This document shows, piece by piece, positions 1-10,826 of a stretch of 25,886 nucleotides of DNA. The notes beneath the pieces are model-generated. The model was not told the DNA's origin. It ran no database searches and saw nothing but the letters and a program-made list of their open reading frames with translations. How positions within the stretch are numbered: the stretch's first letter is position 1; each line of letters begins with the position of its first letter. This DNA is from Melampsora larici-populina 98AG31 (Eukaryota > Basidiomycota > Pucciniomycetes > Pucciniales > Melampsoraceae): positions 1 through 25,886 of the forward strand of contig NW_006768828.1 in assembly GCF_000204055.1 (NCBI RefSeq), written 5' to 3'. Position numbers and translations under genes: made by a program.

Positions 1-86
1 GAAGATAGCTGTTTGACTATCATAATCATGCGGACAAAACAGGTTGGCTTCATTTAAAAAGAAAGTCTAAAAAAATTGGTATGTAC

Positions 87-611
87 CTTATCGTGTTCAA
101 CATCCTTCAGTGTCACCATTGTTTTCTTAGGACGCTTTGAGCGAACCTTCGTGCTTGTCTTTGACTTAGTAGCTCGTGATCTACTCGCATTCTTCTTCGG
201 GCGACAGGATCTTGAGGCTTCGGATTCAGAGCCAGTTTCTTCGTTTTCAGTTTCGGAATTGCTACGACGACGCTTGCCTGTCTGCTGGGCCGGTTGGACT
301 TCAACTGAGCTTCTCTTCTTGGGGCGACGCGATCTGGCTTCTGAATCTGATTGGTTCTCTTCGTTTTCAGTTTCGGAATTGCCACGAGTCCGACGACGCT
401 TGCCTGTCTGCTGGACCAGTTGGACTTCAACTGAGCATTCAGAGTCAGCTCGGACTGATCTTCGACCATCAGAAGGGGTCATCGTCATGCAAGATGGGCG
501 ACGAAGTGGAGTAACTCGAGTACTAGACCGGCGTGGTGGATTTGCAGTCGATTGCGATGGAGAAGCAGGTACGCCAGAAGAGGCAGGAGTGTACGAAACT
601 GATGAGGGCAT
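87..611 (-). CDS. Partial gene: first exon of a probable hAT-type transposase, running off the left edge
   Basis: A 175-codon exon starts at ATG 611 and ends phase 0 at AAG|GTACAT (donor base 86). Its continuation lies left of the window. The protein is Ser/Arg/Lys-rich with no globular core: a Ser/Pro N-terminus, then two copies of a roughly 40-residue unit (each with SVEVQ, QQTGKRRR and SETENEE), then a Lys/Arg-rich end that looks like a nuclear localisation region. The N-terminal string RSSTR followed by MTPSDGRRS resembles RSSTR and ITPNDSR in exon 1 of the hAT gene at 3588-6118, which also ends phase 0. I infer a related hAT transposase whose BED finger and catalytic exons lie outside. 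The frame stays open upstream to 980, so the start could be earlier, but the upstream part is compositionally unlike the rest. It could instead be an unrelated low-complexity nuclear protein. Confidence 0.45.
237..437. repeat. In-frame coding duplication of about 120-126 bp
   Basis: Two adjacent copies start near 237 and 357, both with CGTTTTCAGTTTCGGAATTG followed by a nearly identical stretch ending ACTTCAACTGAGC. The second copy has a 6-bp insertion, which keeps frame. The duplication accounts for the two basic/acidic units in the minus-strand protein. Confidence 0.8.
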
Positions 612-1006
612 GGGGGTTGGATATGACTGTGGATAGTAAAGGTGCGAAAGAATATCTTGATCAGATATGGAAAGGGGGAAGATCAATTTGGATTTATTAG
701 AACTAAAGAGAACACTTACAAAACAATCGATAGAGTTGTTTTGAGGGTCGATCCCTTCATTCACCGCGACGTAGGGTGCCAAGAAGGGTCGTGCGAGGTT
801 CCATGACAAGGACTTCAGGGATCGCATCCCTTTTTGAACTAAAAGTATGGGAGGTGGAAGGAGGCTGAGGTATGTATGGAAGGAGGTGGACGTATGAAAC
901 GAGGTATTGGGCTGGGATGAGTGCCAGAAATGGTGGACTAGTACTACTAGTGCACCATTTGTGATATGGTAACTGTACAAACTTCCGATGTCGGAATTCA
1001 GTACGA

Positions 1007-1223
1007 TACTGAAAAAATACTACCAATACCGGATACTGTCCGGGACCCCAACCCGGTACAGTATAGGCCCTGTCGATACGATACCCGATACGGTATCGAA
1101 TGCCTCGATACCATTTTGGGGCCCCAGGAGTAAAGTACCCCCGATACCAATACTAAGTACAGGGGGTAAGATACTGGGGAAAAGATACGATACCGATACT
1201 GTACTGTACTAAGTACAGTACAG
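1007..1223. repeat. Palindrome field built from GATAC/GTATC and GTAC words
   Basis: About 217 bp is made almost entirely of short self-complementary words. Examples are TTCAGTA/TACTGAA around 1010, CGATACGGTATCG near 1086, and a perfect 25-nt palindrome at 1199-1223 with 12-bp arms (CTGTACTGTACT and its complement) around base 1211. GATACC, GGTACAGTA and AAGTACAG recur in both orientations. No coding potential is evident. The position just upstream of the minus-strand hAT-like exon fits a transposon subterminal region. Related GTATTGG and CAATACAATAT words continue more sparsely to about 1440. Confidence 0.7.
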
Positions 1224-1970
1224 GTGGCAGCGTTGGTATTGGCAATACAATATCCAGGCTTGAACCGACATGAGATCACCTCATAAATTGACTGCTTTGA
1301 ACCCCAATTGCAGTTGAAATGGCACTTTTGCTACAAATTCCATATTTTATCCACTGTTATTGTTTGGGCAATACAATATGAGCTGCGAGATTTTTTTGGT
1401 CTTCATATCGTATTGGGTATTGGGTCAGATATGTTTGCCCCTGGTTACGACATGCAAAGTGTCCGAAAAGTCACATTCGATCGGATTATTTTGGGTGTTG
1501 TTCCCAAATCCATCTTCTTTGGGCAACCAGCCCTGATTCCCATTTGTCAAACATGTCACAACTTCCATTTACTTCATGAGGCATATATGCACAGCCAGCA
1601 TATATGCAAAAATATGAGGAGTTCTTGGACTTCCACTCCAAGGGAAGCTCCGGCCGAGGGTCCAATCCAAGGCAACTGTGATGGCCAAAATTTGCCTCAG
1701 AGGTATCTTTGGGTGCGCTTTTCCTTGTGGGGGGCATCCAAGGACTCCTTGACATATGTTGCTGAGGCAACTATGAGGGCAGTTCTGGGTGGTCTGGTAA
1801 AAAACGGAAAATGTTTGCTGTGATACATCCCGTCCATCTCTGAGAGTTGAGGGCACACAAAATGTTTCTTGAAGGTCATGGGTCCCCCAAGTTTGCCAGT
1901 CAGCAGCCACATAATTTGTGTTTTGGTCTGGAGACCTGTTGAGATGTGTTCAGGCATCATCTTGAGCTCT
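1224..1970. other. Stretch without a recognised gene
   Basis: Open frames of 90-170 codons occur on both strands, but none shows a recognisable domain or a splice pattern, and the plus and minus frames overlap each other. I see only scattered CAATACAATAT/GTATTGG words at the left end. It may be the degraded 5' part of the hAT element that starts to be readable at 2089. Confidence 0.5.
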
Positions 1971-2050
1971 TTTTAAGCTTTCCTGAAGCTTCTCTGAAGC
2001 TTGCATGAAGCTTCTGTCAATTCTTTCTGAAGCTTTCATGAATCTTTCAT
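1971..2050. repeat. Short tandem repeat of about 11 bp around GAAGCTT
   Basis: Six to seven imperfect copies of an 11-bp unit (TTTCATGAAGC and variants such as TTCTCTGAAGC and TTGCATGAAGC) occur in a row. It lies immediately left of the first readable hAT codons and may be subterminal repeat or a local minisatellite. Confidence 0.7.
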
Positions 2051-2088
2051 AATGCCGTGGTAGTCACTGGCCTGCCAGAGCCCAGTAG

Positions 2089-3286
2089 ATGGGGGCTGTG
2101 ATGGCCCATGTTGTCAACTTAGCTGCTCAAGCTGGAATCAAAAGCTTTAGTAAGGCTCTCGGAGAGACAGATACTGGTCCTGCAGTAAACGGTCTAGATG
2201 ATTGGCTCGAAAACGAGTCTGCTCCTCAGCCAGGGAATAGTGCATTCAAGAGGCTTTACGCACTGATCACCTATATTGATAAATCCCCTCAACGACTACA
2301 ATCATTCCAGAAGCTAGCCGAGTCTTGTGGTTTGCACAAAGGTTTTGTACGACCTGTGAAGACTCGATGGAACTCTGACTTAAATTGTCTTGAGCGAGCG
2401 ATCGAGTTGAAGAAAGCAGTGAACATGCTCACTACCAATGACGAATACATTCAATATGCCATCTCTTCATCTGAGTGGAATCTCTTAGAAAGCTTTACAA
2501 AGTTTCTACGTCCCTTAGAGGAGGCCACAGTTCTACTCTCGGCTGCAAAATCACCAACTCTTGCTGATGCAATTCCAACTTATCAATGTCTTATCGAGTC
2601 ACTAGATCTGGTGAGTTTCCTTTTAATTCATCGACCTTCCCAATTCAGCACACTGACATTTTGAACTATGTACATAGGCCTTGTCGACTGTCACCAATCC
2701 AGTCTTTTTAGCCGCAATCAATCCAATCAAGAAAAAGGTGATGGACTACTATCGAGCTGCTGCGCAAAAGCCTGTCTATCTTTGTGGCAATATCTTGGAC
2801 CCTCGTAGCAAGCTGGCCGAGATCTCTGATCAGACCCTCGATCTAGCCCAAATCCCCAACAGGGCTGCACTCAAAGCCTTGTTTTTGAAGGAAGCGATCA
2901 AATTCCAATCGGATGATACAGATAGCAGTGATGGTACTTCAACCAAGCCAGAACCCGAGCGTCGAGCATTTGGAGCTCGACGGTTTGTAAATCGTGGATC
3001 GAAGCTCACGGTTGAAGAGGAAGTAGATACTTACCTCAACGGTCTCTGCGAACGCGAAGATCGCGAACCATTAGACTATTGGAAGTTGGAGCAGAAGAAC
3101 CTCCCTACATTGGCTCGAATGGCTCGTGCTCACCTAGCTGTTCCCGCTACAAGTGTCTCTTCCAAACGAGTTTTCTCAGGAGGCAGTCGTCTATGGACTA
3201 AGTATTGGATGAGTATGAAGGCCTTCACTTGTGAGGCCCTGTTGTGTGTAAAAAGCTGGTTCAAGTTTGGTTTAGGACGCCGTTAA
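2089..3286 (+). pseudogene. 5'-truncated hAT transposase (C-terminal half)
   Basis: Two exons, 2089-2610 and 2678-3286, join in phase 0 across a 67-bp GT-AG intron (GTGAGT to ACATAG). The product matches the second half of hAT transposases: AHVVNLAAQ (usual RC.AHxLNL), then KTRWNSD, then an ILDPR motif early in exon 2. It ends in the hAT dimerisation domain, seen as EVDTYLNG, PLDYWKLEQ, LARMARAHLAVPATS and KRVFSGGSRL. The BED zinc finger, the first two catalytic Asp regions and their exons are missing. A TAG stop lies directly before ATG 2089, and the residues normally preceding AHVVNL are not recognisable. The C-terminus also departs from the family consensus after SGGSRL. It is a dead fragment. 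The gene faces the second hAT copy tail to tail, and the two overlap in family coordinates, so they are different copies and not halves of one gene. Confidence 0.85.
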
Positions 3287-3429
3287 GCGACCCTTATGAA
3301 ATGTACAACCTCTTGTTTTGCTTTTTTACCCTTATATTTACAAGATACAATGTATCCATCCATACCTATAACACCTCTTCTGTGCAGTTTTCCGAGTAAA
3401 ATCATGTCAGCTCCTTGATTTTTAGTGCC

Positions 3430-3575
3430 TCAGCTTGGGCCCAAAAGCCCCGACAAAAGCCCAAGAGAGGGCTACTCTTGGGCCTCACCAGCTTTTAAGC
3501 CTGTCCGGGACGGGCTCGGGCCGGGCCTGCCGACGGGCGCCCCGGGGCCTCCGGGGCGCGGGTCGGAGCCTTAGT
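3430..3575. repeat. GC-rich inverted-repeat segment, probable hAT terminus and junction
   Basis: Composition changes sharply here: GGGCTCGGGCCGGGCC, CGCCCCGGGG and similar words in an otherwise AT-moderate region. Inverted arms include GCCCAAGAG/CTCTTGGGC and CTTGGGCCCAA. Arrays of GGGC/GCCCG words are typical of hAT subterminal regions. It lies downstream of the plus-strand hAT fragment and interrupts the minus-strand hAT gene inside its eighth intron. The simplest reading is that it is the 3' end of the first element, inserted into the second. The exact terminus and an 8-bp target duplication could not be identified. Confidence 0.5.
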
Positions 3576-3587
3576 TAAGATCAATAC

Positions 3588-6118
3588 CTTCAAAACCTTA
3601 TTAACCAATTCAACTGCGTGCCATTCTGCAGGAGAAATGGTAACTCCCTTGAAAAAACAGGCCTTCCGGTCGGCTGCGAGCATTGAGTTGATAACCTAAA
3701 AGGCAAGATGTGGTCAGCGCTTATGGTTTATAATGATGTGATTATATGAAATTAAATTTGTACATACCTCATGGGCCTCACACGCCACCTTTCGACTCTG
3801 GTAGTGGCTATTCCACCGAGTCTTGCAAGGACGCATCAACATTCTACCTTCGTATCCCATACGAGCCGATTGAGCTTTAAAATCACTTCGCCTTGCTGCA
3901 CTACTTGCAATTTGACCGCTCACAGTATCCACCTAGCACAAGGAACAGTATAGGAAACAAAAGGTTAGCTTGTATTATGGTACACTGAGAAGAATAGAAA
4001 GATGAAAGAGGGAGATCATTATGAAATATGTTACCTTGACAAGTGCAAGTGCAACGATATCATCTTTTTCACAAACAACCGGTTCTAAAATACCATCGTC
4101 TTCATCATCGACACCGTCAGGCTTTTCCGGTAAGCCGTCGCCTTCGTCTTCATCGGTTTCTGAATCGTCCATATCAATACCATCCTCACCATTGTTCACC
4201 TCGAGAGTCGGAATGGGCAGTGGAATGCCATCTGGGATTGCCGGCTTTGAACTAGTAATTGTCTGACCAAGGATTCGAAGGCCATGCCCAACTGTGAGAT
4301 TCAGTTTATGGGCATAGCATCGCACATGGTGTGCTGAACTGTCCCAACTAACAGGATCGTCCGCATTCATAAACATATCTTGAATTTCTTTGGCCATAGG
4401 ACCATTATTCCCTCCACTGTCAGTTGTCTGACCTAACATGTAATGACAGAAATAAAAAGGAACAATTAGCAAAGATAAAAGTTAAAAAAATTGTAAACAG
4501 AAAAAAAAACCTATCTTCTTATGAAGACCGTGGCGGACCAAAAATCGACCAATGGGTCGAGCTAAGAGAGCCCCAAAATGTCTCCAAGCTACCATCTTGA
4601 GAGTCAAGTGAGTTGACTTATAATTCCAATCGTCATCTATGTAATTGGCTGATGCACCTATGAAGGCGTATCGGTTCCCTTTGGTGGTCCAGACGTCGTG
4701 TATCAAAAAAAACTTTCCTTTGTTTGTCTGAAGATCAAGAATTATAAACACATATTGATCAATAGACAATTAGTTCAAGATACGAAAGTAGAGTAAAAAG
4801 CAAAAACTTACTTTTATGGTATCGATGGCCTTTTCGTGCAAACCTGAATAGAGTATTACTGACTGCTGAGCTGCCCACGTTCTAGATCGAACAAGAGCAC
4901 CTCGGTTGATAGAGTGAAAAGCAGCTCGAAGAGCTGGGTCTTCAAATCGGGCCCAAGGAAGGGCGTGTCGGACAACCCACATGACTAAGATCATGTTGAG
5001 GAGGTCGACGGTGAAGGTGGGACCGCTGACAAAAGATGTTAAGGTACCTTTCTCGGTTTTTTTGCTTACCTCTTGCTTTTCATGATAAGAAGGTGGAAGA
5101 GTCATTCCGTCACGGATGGCCTTATGTCGCATTTTACAAACAGGTCGTGTCGCACTACCGTCGCGATGGCCTCGTAAATTGAAATAAGAGGTCCCTGTCT
5201 TGTCACCTTTGAATGGCTTCTTGCAATATCGACATTTGTAAATACGATCCTAGAAGAAATTGATGATGTTAGTAAATCAGAGACCGAGATGATGTGAATT
5301 GAAACACTTACAATCGGCTCATGAAAATACTTGAGAAGGTGCTTCACATCGACACTCCGAGACTCGTTGTAGCCGGGTTCGTTGTTAGACGAGACAAATT
5401 CAATAGAAGACTCTTGATCAACGTCCACTCCATCTGGGATCTCGAATACCTGGTGACAGTAAAGGAAAGGGGTCATTAATCTCATAAAAAATAAATACGT
5501 GAATCGGTTCAAGAATATTTTAAAAGATGTGAAACACATACTTCAACATCAGTCCGCTTCGATGATTGGGGTGACCCAACAGAAGAAGGTGCTGAAGCTC
5601 CAACATTACATCGCTTGGATGAACGGGGTGTCCTGCTGAGTCTGGATGAAGCAGGTGAAGGTGACCTGACACGCTTACTGGTGGATGATCGATTCTACAA
5701 ATACAAAACCAATTGAGAATCTATCTCATGCATGATAGAGCAATCTGGACCTATTGACACTACACCAAATGTAATCTTTACCGGGCGGTAAAGAAAACTA
5801 CTGACATAGAAAAGTGATAAGACTTACCTTTCCTTCTGGATTGGCCTTGGTCTTCTTAGACTTCGCCGTGGGAAGAGTTGAATCCTTGTGTTTTACAGCT
5901 GGTGGTCGAGGTGAAGCAAGTCGATTGGAAAGGGGACCAGGGCTTCCTTCGACAGGAGTTGACTGACGAGTGAGAGCGGTTCGAGAATCGTTGGGAGTGA
6001 TCACAAAGCCAGGCTGGGAACGGGAAGGACTAGCTGGGCGAAGAGATCTAGTTGACGACCTCCCCGGGACTTGGAGGCTTTGGGAGGAGGTTTGCGAAAC
6101 GACATTGGCAATAGCCAT
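3588..6118 (-). pseudogene. hAT transposase with BED zinc finger, 3'-truncated
   Basis: Eight exons splice in frame (636 codons): 6118-5828, 5694-5542, 5449-5312, 5249-4812, 4727-4511, 4432-4035, 3932-3768 and 3695-3588. All introns are GT-AG. All junctions are phase 0 except exon 5/6, which is phase 1. Exons 1-3 encode a Ser/Pro/Arg-rich leader. Exon 4 carries a BED-type finger (IYKCRYCKKPF, then GHRDG and a Cys). Exon 5 has LIHDVWTTKGNR with the first catalytic Asp. Exon 6 has TTDSGGNN with the second Asp and HHVRCYAHKLNL, then an acidic insert rich in Asp/Glu. Exon 7 has KTRWNSHYQ. After exon 8 the donor GTATTG opens an intron that runs into the GC-rich junction near 3575. The catalytic Glu region and the dimerisation domain are absent, so the copy cannot be functional as it stands. 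No frameshift or stop was seen in the retained part, so the break is fairly recent. Confidence 0.85.
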
Positions 6119-6429
6119 TCTAAATGTAAAAGAGATCAGGTAGTATAGTGATGAAGGTCAGTTCGAGTGCTTGCTATTTCTTTCGATGATCACAAAACTC
6201 TTACCTTACGATCTTCTCAGCAGTCGTTCGAATAAGGAAGCCGGACCCACAAGTGGGCCAGAGTTGAAGTTTTTTCCACTTCCAGGTGCCATGTTCTGGT
6301 GCTCGAAGGCCTGTCCAAACGCCGCAGTCCATCTTGGGCCAGGTTGGTATATGTATCGTGGTGTATTGTGGCGATGGAGGGTGGTGGAGGGAGGTCATGA
6401 CGACGACGATGAGGAACCTGGGTGAAGGG

Positions 6430-6588
6430 TTTCACTCCGCTATATTTCGGAAATAGCGGAGTGAAAACGCAGTTTCGTTGCGGGTTTCCGGGTACCGGGG
6501 ATTTTGAAACCGGGTTGCGGTGCTCTGGCCCCGCAATATATAGCGGTGCTATTGCGGGGCCAAAAAACACTACGCAACCGCACCGCAA
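6430..6588. repeat. Cluster of hairpins, probable hAT 5' subterminal region
   Basis: There are three perfect stem pairs. TTTCACTCCGCTAT (6430-6443) pairs with 6453-6466. TGGCCCCGCAATA (6526-6538) pairs with 6550-6562. TTGCGGTGC (6515-6523) pairs with 6580-6588 and encloses the second hairpin. The segment is GC-rich and lies about 310 bp upstream of the minus-strand hAT start, mirroring the GC-rich block at the other side of that gene. Confidence 0.75.
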
Positions 6589-6705
6589 ACACAAAAATTT
6601 GCGCAGCGCTTGCGGTATTGCAGGCACGTCATCATTTGTCTACAAACAAGGCGCTGCAGCCATTTTCTCGCTGTGTGCACATGGACAGACATGGGCATGC
6701 ACACT

Positions 6706-6850
6706 ATCAAAATTCTGTCCCAATTCCATCACAGAATTTTGATTTTTTTTGAGCTTCAAAATTCCGTCCAAATTCTGTCACGGTATTTGTTATTTCGGCA
6801 ATCAAAATTCTGGAAAAAGAAAATCAAAATTCCTCACGGAATTGCAAAAT
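6706..6850. repeat. ATCAAAATTC repeats with a perfect hairpin
   Basis: ATCAAAATTCTGT (6706-6718) pairs perfectly with ACAGAATTTTGAT (6731-6743) across a 12-nt loop. Further direct copies follow near 6755, 6800 and 6820 (CAAAATTC with CTGTC, CTGG or CTCACGG). No coding potential was recognised. Confidence 0.7.
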
Positions 6851-7040
6851 ATGTTTGAAGTGTGAATTAAAAGTGACACGTTTCTGAGCGGCTCCAAAAG
6901 CCGTAATGACGTGGTGCGATTGACCCCCTGGTGTAGTCGTAGCGGTAGCCCTGCTACAGAATAAAGGGTTTCGTGGTGGTCAAGATATCCATCGTGGACG
7001 CACGCCGATATTCTAGCCGCATGTTTCGTACATGTGAAAT

Positions 7041-7190
7041 AACGGATACACCAATTTGCAAATACATTTGCATTTACAAATTGGTGTATCCGTTTATCGG
7101 TGTATTCTCACGTGCATACCCGACTCACGAGCTCGGGTGTTTACCCGAGCTGAGGCAGGAACTCTCCAAGCATCCGTATGATAACGGATG
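7041..7190. repeat. Three successive hairpins
   Basis: A 23-bp stem with one mismatch (7041-7063 with 7072-7094, core AACGGATACACCAATTTG) is followed by AGCTCGGGT (7130-7138) paired with 7143-7151, and CATCCGT (7171-7177) paired with 7184-7190. Together with the clusters to the left this makes a hairpin-rich strip of almost 800 bp between the hAT and MULE genes. Confidence 0.75.
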
Positions 7191-7537
7191 TCGGAAAGTA
7201 TCGCTCGCCTGAAGATGCAGTTAGTGTATCACATTCAGTTGCGCGGGCGCGAAGATTGAGTGACAAACTTGTGGTATTTCATGATAACAAAAGATTTACG
7301 AGCACATGACGGTACGATTGAGGAGATAAATGAACAATAAATTGTACTTTACTAGTTGTTAACGAAATGGGACTTGGTGGTTTGGTTGTGTTTTGTGAAA
7401 TGGGGATATCTGATTAATGGTGACTTGAGTACGACTAGATGGAAAATGATGTGAATAGGGAAAGAGTGTATGAATTTTACCGTTTTGTAGCGCAGGTGGT
7501 GTCGAAAGGTGATCATATGATGGAATGTGCCTTAAAT
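7191..7537. other. 3' flank of the MULE gene; nothing recognised
   Basis: Short open frames only, and no inverted repeat or domain seen. This should contain the 3' UTR and one end of the MULE element, but I could not identify its terminal repeat. Confidence 0.4.
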
Positions 7538-10213
7538 TCACCAACAGTTTTGTTTCTTCCGCTTACCCTTGTTATACAAGTCGCGGAGCATGCGATAAGA
7601 CGCCGTTATGCTCTGTTCAACCGCGTGGAGCTCGGTGGCAGTGTGTAAACCCCGCAGCCTAGCCTTCTTGTCAGCCGTGTCGAAAGCGAGAATACCGTGT
7701 GCGGATTGGAACAAGTTCTTGATAGACAGGTCTTTTTTGAAGGCTTCTAACTCAGTATGACTTTGCGCCGGAGGAGCTGGCGTCTGAGTGAGGTGACCGG
7801 ATGAGGGGCCAGGTTGAGCTGGCTCGACGGCGGAGTATGTTGCCTCACCGGGGGCCGGAGAACTGTGTATTCCATGCCATGAAGGGTAAGAAGAATGAGA
7901 CGCTTCGTCGGTTACACAACTGGCGTCGGAAAATTAAACACGTAAGTTAGTGATGGTGCAGCAACGTTAAGGTTTTGATACTCACGGATAGGGATCTTTG
8001 CGATTGGCACTGTTGGGTAGATTGTTGCTCATCCTGAATGGCGACGGTACGTTGAGTCGCGTTGCGTCGGATGCCGAGGGAGTCGTGTGATTTGGTAAAT
8101 TGCCACCGTTCTCCAAGGGGGGTTGGAAACCGCCGTATCCAAGTTGTACGCCAATTGAGGTGTGGTTTGGTGTCGGGGGTATGATTGATGGGTTGTACGA
8201 AGTCATAATTGGTTGGCCGGCTGGAGGGTGAGGTCGCTCGTGATCGCGCATGAGATTGGAAAGTTGGGAAAGTGTGCAGAACTCAGGCGATGCAGCAAAG
8301 TGTAGGCCTTTAGACTGTGCCGATTGCTGCGAAGCGGTGCGATGTGGTGACCTCATGATCACATCTCCGTGTTCGGAATTGTTGGTGTAGAGTGTGGGTT
8401 GCATTTGGTTGGAATTGTGATGGACTGTAGCATGCGGATTGACAGTGTTGAAAGGTTCGCCTAAAAACGGGAAGTTGGGTAAAGGGGGTGGGGCTGGCGG
8501 GAAATGCGTGGGTGGCCCTGATACCCCGGGCAAAGGAGCGGCATTTGTTGGTAAAGCTACGTTAATTGGGGGGTCCTTACATAAGTAGTAGGTGTAGCTG
8601 TAAGATGGTGATTGAGGAGGCGGATTACGGGGCAATTCAGGGGGTAAAGTACTTGCGAGCGACGAAAAGTTGGCCGGGGGAACTTGTGAGTGTTGGGGTA
8701 ACGATGGGGGAGATGAATAGAATTTGTAATATGGGGTGGATTGCTGTTGAGGACCAGAGTGGGGTCCTCTTGATAAAGTTGGGAACGGTGCGGCAGGGTT
8801 GGTCATAACGAAAGGATTGGGAGGTGTAGAGTGTACATAGTATGGGTTGTGAGTAAGTTGGTGAGGATCACGGAAATTGGGTAGCGCTAGTCGAATTCGG
8901 GGAGGAGTTGGAAAATGGGAGGGACCAGGTGTTGGGTGCGGAGTTTGGATGCCGTGCATAGGAACCTGTACGTTGTGTTGGGAGGTGTTGGCGGAAGGGG
9001 CTCGCCACATTTGGCTGGGGGAGCCTTGAGTTTCGTAAACGGAGGTTGAAGATGCGGAATGGACAGAGTGTGACAATGTCGACACTTCCAGATGAGGAGA
9101 GACAGCTGATCCGAGTTCCTTGTCGGCTGGCTCAAGAGCTTGTTCCGGGTACATGGGAGATGTGCCGTCGTCAATTGAAGCCAGAGCTTCCTCGCGGATG
9201 CTGAGACCTTCCTGACGTGTTGAAACATACATATGTTTGCATGCGGAGTTGGTCCCGGCGAAATGGGGGCAAGTACAATTGTTCACGGACCCAACTCTGC
9301 CGTCGGCACAGGGTGTAGTGTTCAACTTGTAATGGATGCGGGGGCGAGTGAAGGACCCTATAGTATACTGAGACGGCGTAAGTTAGAAAAGGCCGACGAA
9401 AAGCGAGTGAAATAGGCTTACTTGGTTATTGCCCACCAGCGATATCATACAGAGGATATTGTCGAGGTCTTCATCGGTATACAAATCGGCAAGGCCTTTC
9501 GCGATGTTCTGGAATTTATTGCAGCGTTGTGCGCGGAACCCTAGTGTTGTAGTGAGTAGGATTTGACAATAGTCAGGTTCTACGTCTTCAGTTAAGATGT
9601 GAATCAGCTCGTCGGGTCGGCAAAGTTTAAGGCGATCTAGAAAATTGTGTTTGAGAACGTGGTGGTACAATTCATTATAATTATTGGTGTGAATTCCTTG
9701 AGTAGGTACGTCGCATTCAGATAGCATGCAGTAAGGTGCGTTCCAAACCCATTGTTTCTCGAAGTACTGGACGAAGGCGGGGTACATATGACTGTTGCGT
9801 CGCTTGAAGTCTTGCCAGGCATCCTTCCAGTGTTTGGCGTAAATCACGGACATTGCTTCCTGATGGAGCTGCATAGCAGGCACCTCCGGGGCCTAAAGGA
9901 AAGTATCAGCGAAGGTTGGACAACGGAGTTGCTCTGACTTACGCTTAGGCGTGCTCGGGCTTGGATGGCACAAGAAATGGGGTAGGTGCACCAATAGTGC
10001 TTAGGCAGTTTGCGTGAACCCGCGTAGGTAGCGGCGACGGCATTCTGGTAAGGAATGGCGCAGTCCGTCATGAAAGCCGTGGGTAAGACACCAAGATCGT
10101 CCTTGAGCCACGTGAGGAAGCGTGTAATGCTTTCGCTGGATGAAAGGGTGTCAGCAGCGGCAGTGGGTAAAGAAGATGGTGAGTACTGACGCTCTTTCGT
10201 CGGAACTAAGAAA

Positions 10214-10216
10214 TCA
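10214..10216 (-). other. Internal nonsense codon in the MULE transposase
   Basis: The frame reads GVPVA-stop-FLSSDERA. The sequence after the stop continues in the same frame to a GC|GTCAGT donor and joins exon 3 correctly, so this is a point nonsense change and not an intron edge. Confidence 0.8.
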
Positions 10217-10592
10217 TGCGACGGGAACACCACTGCTGGTGACGGGGTTGCGTATAATGAGTGTAAGTAGCGTGAGTTTCACCGTTGGCCACTCGGGGAT
10301 GTTGTTGCAGACATTGTGTGTTGAATCAAAGCAGATGACGCCTTTGCCGTGTAATAGTAACTGCTGTCTTTGCCAGGGGGATATGAGTCCGATTTGGATT
10401 CTTTTGTGACTGGGGCGTATGTCGTTGTGAACCGAGTAACCGCGGTCGGTTAGTCTTTGACACCACTTCATAAGAGAAGGGATGATACTGGGATCGAGAC
10501 GTTGAATGTTTTTGGAGGCGTTACGGACTACGTTGCGAAAATCGGCGTAGGTAACTCGTAAGGCCTTGGGGATGACGGACAGGGTGCGATGT

Positions 10593-10632
10593 CACCGTGC
10601 CCGTTGGTAGGGCCCCCGGCGTCGGGGGCCTT
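10593..10632 (+). repeat. Left terminal inverted repeat of the CACTA-like element
   Basis: Starts CACCGTGCCC and ends CGTCGGGGGCCTT. The inner half is itself nearly palindromic (GGCCCCCGGCGTCGGGGGCC). Confidence 0.92.
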
Positions 10633-10826
10633 CTGATTTGCCAATTTCTTTCAGCTTTGTTTCAACTTTGTTTCGAACTGCTCACAACGGCGTAGGCGCC
10701 AACAATTCTGAACATTAGCCGCTTGAACTTCCTAAAGACTGTGCCACTGTTTAGTTTCATCAGTGGTCAGTATTCCTCAGTTACTTATTGTACCTCAACA
10801 TCCACATGTCCTCCCTTTCAAGATGA

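Noticed and set aside
1308..1823. 171-codon plus-strand open frame with overlapping minus-strand frames
   Set aside because: No recognisable domain, no splice context, and opposite-strand frames of similar length; treated as chance.
8566..8808. Plus-strand frame opposite the MULE proline-rich tail
   Set aside because: Shadow of a long, compositionally coherent minus-strand exon.
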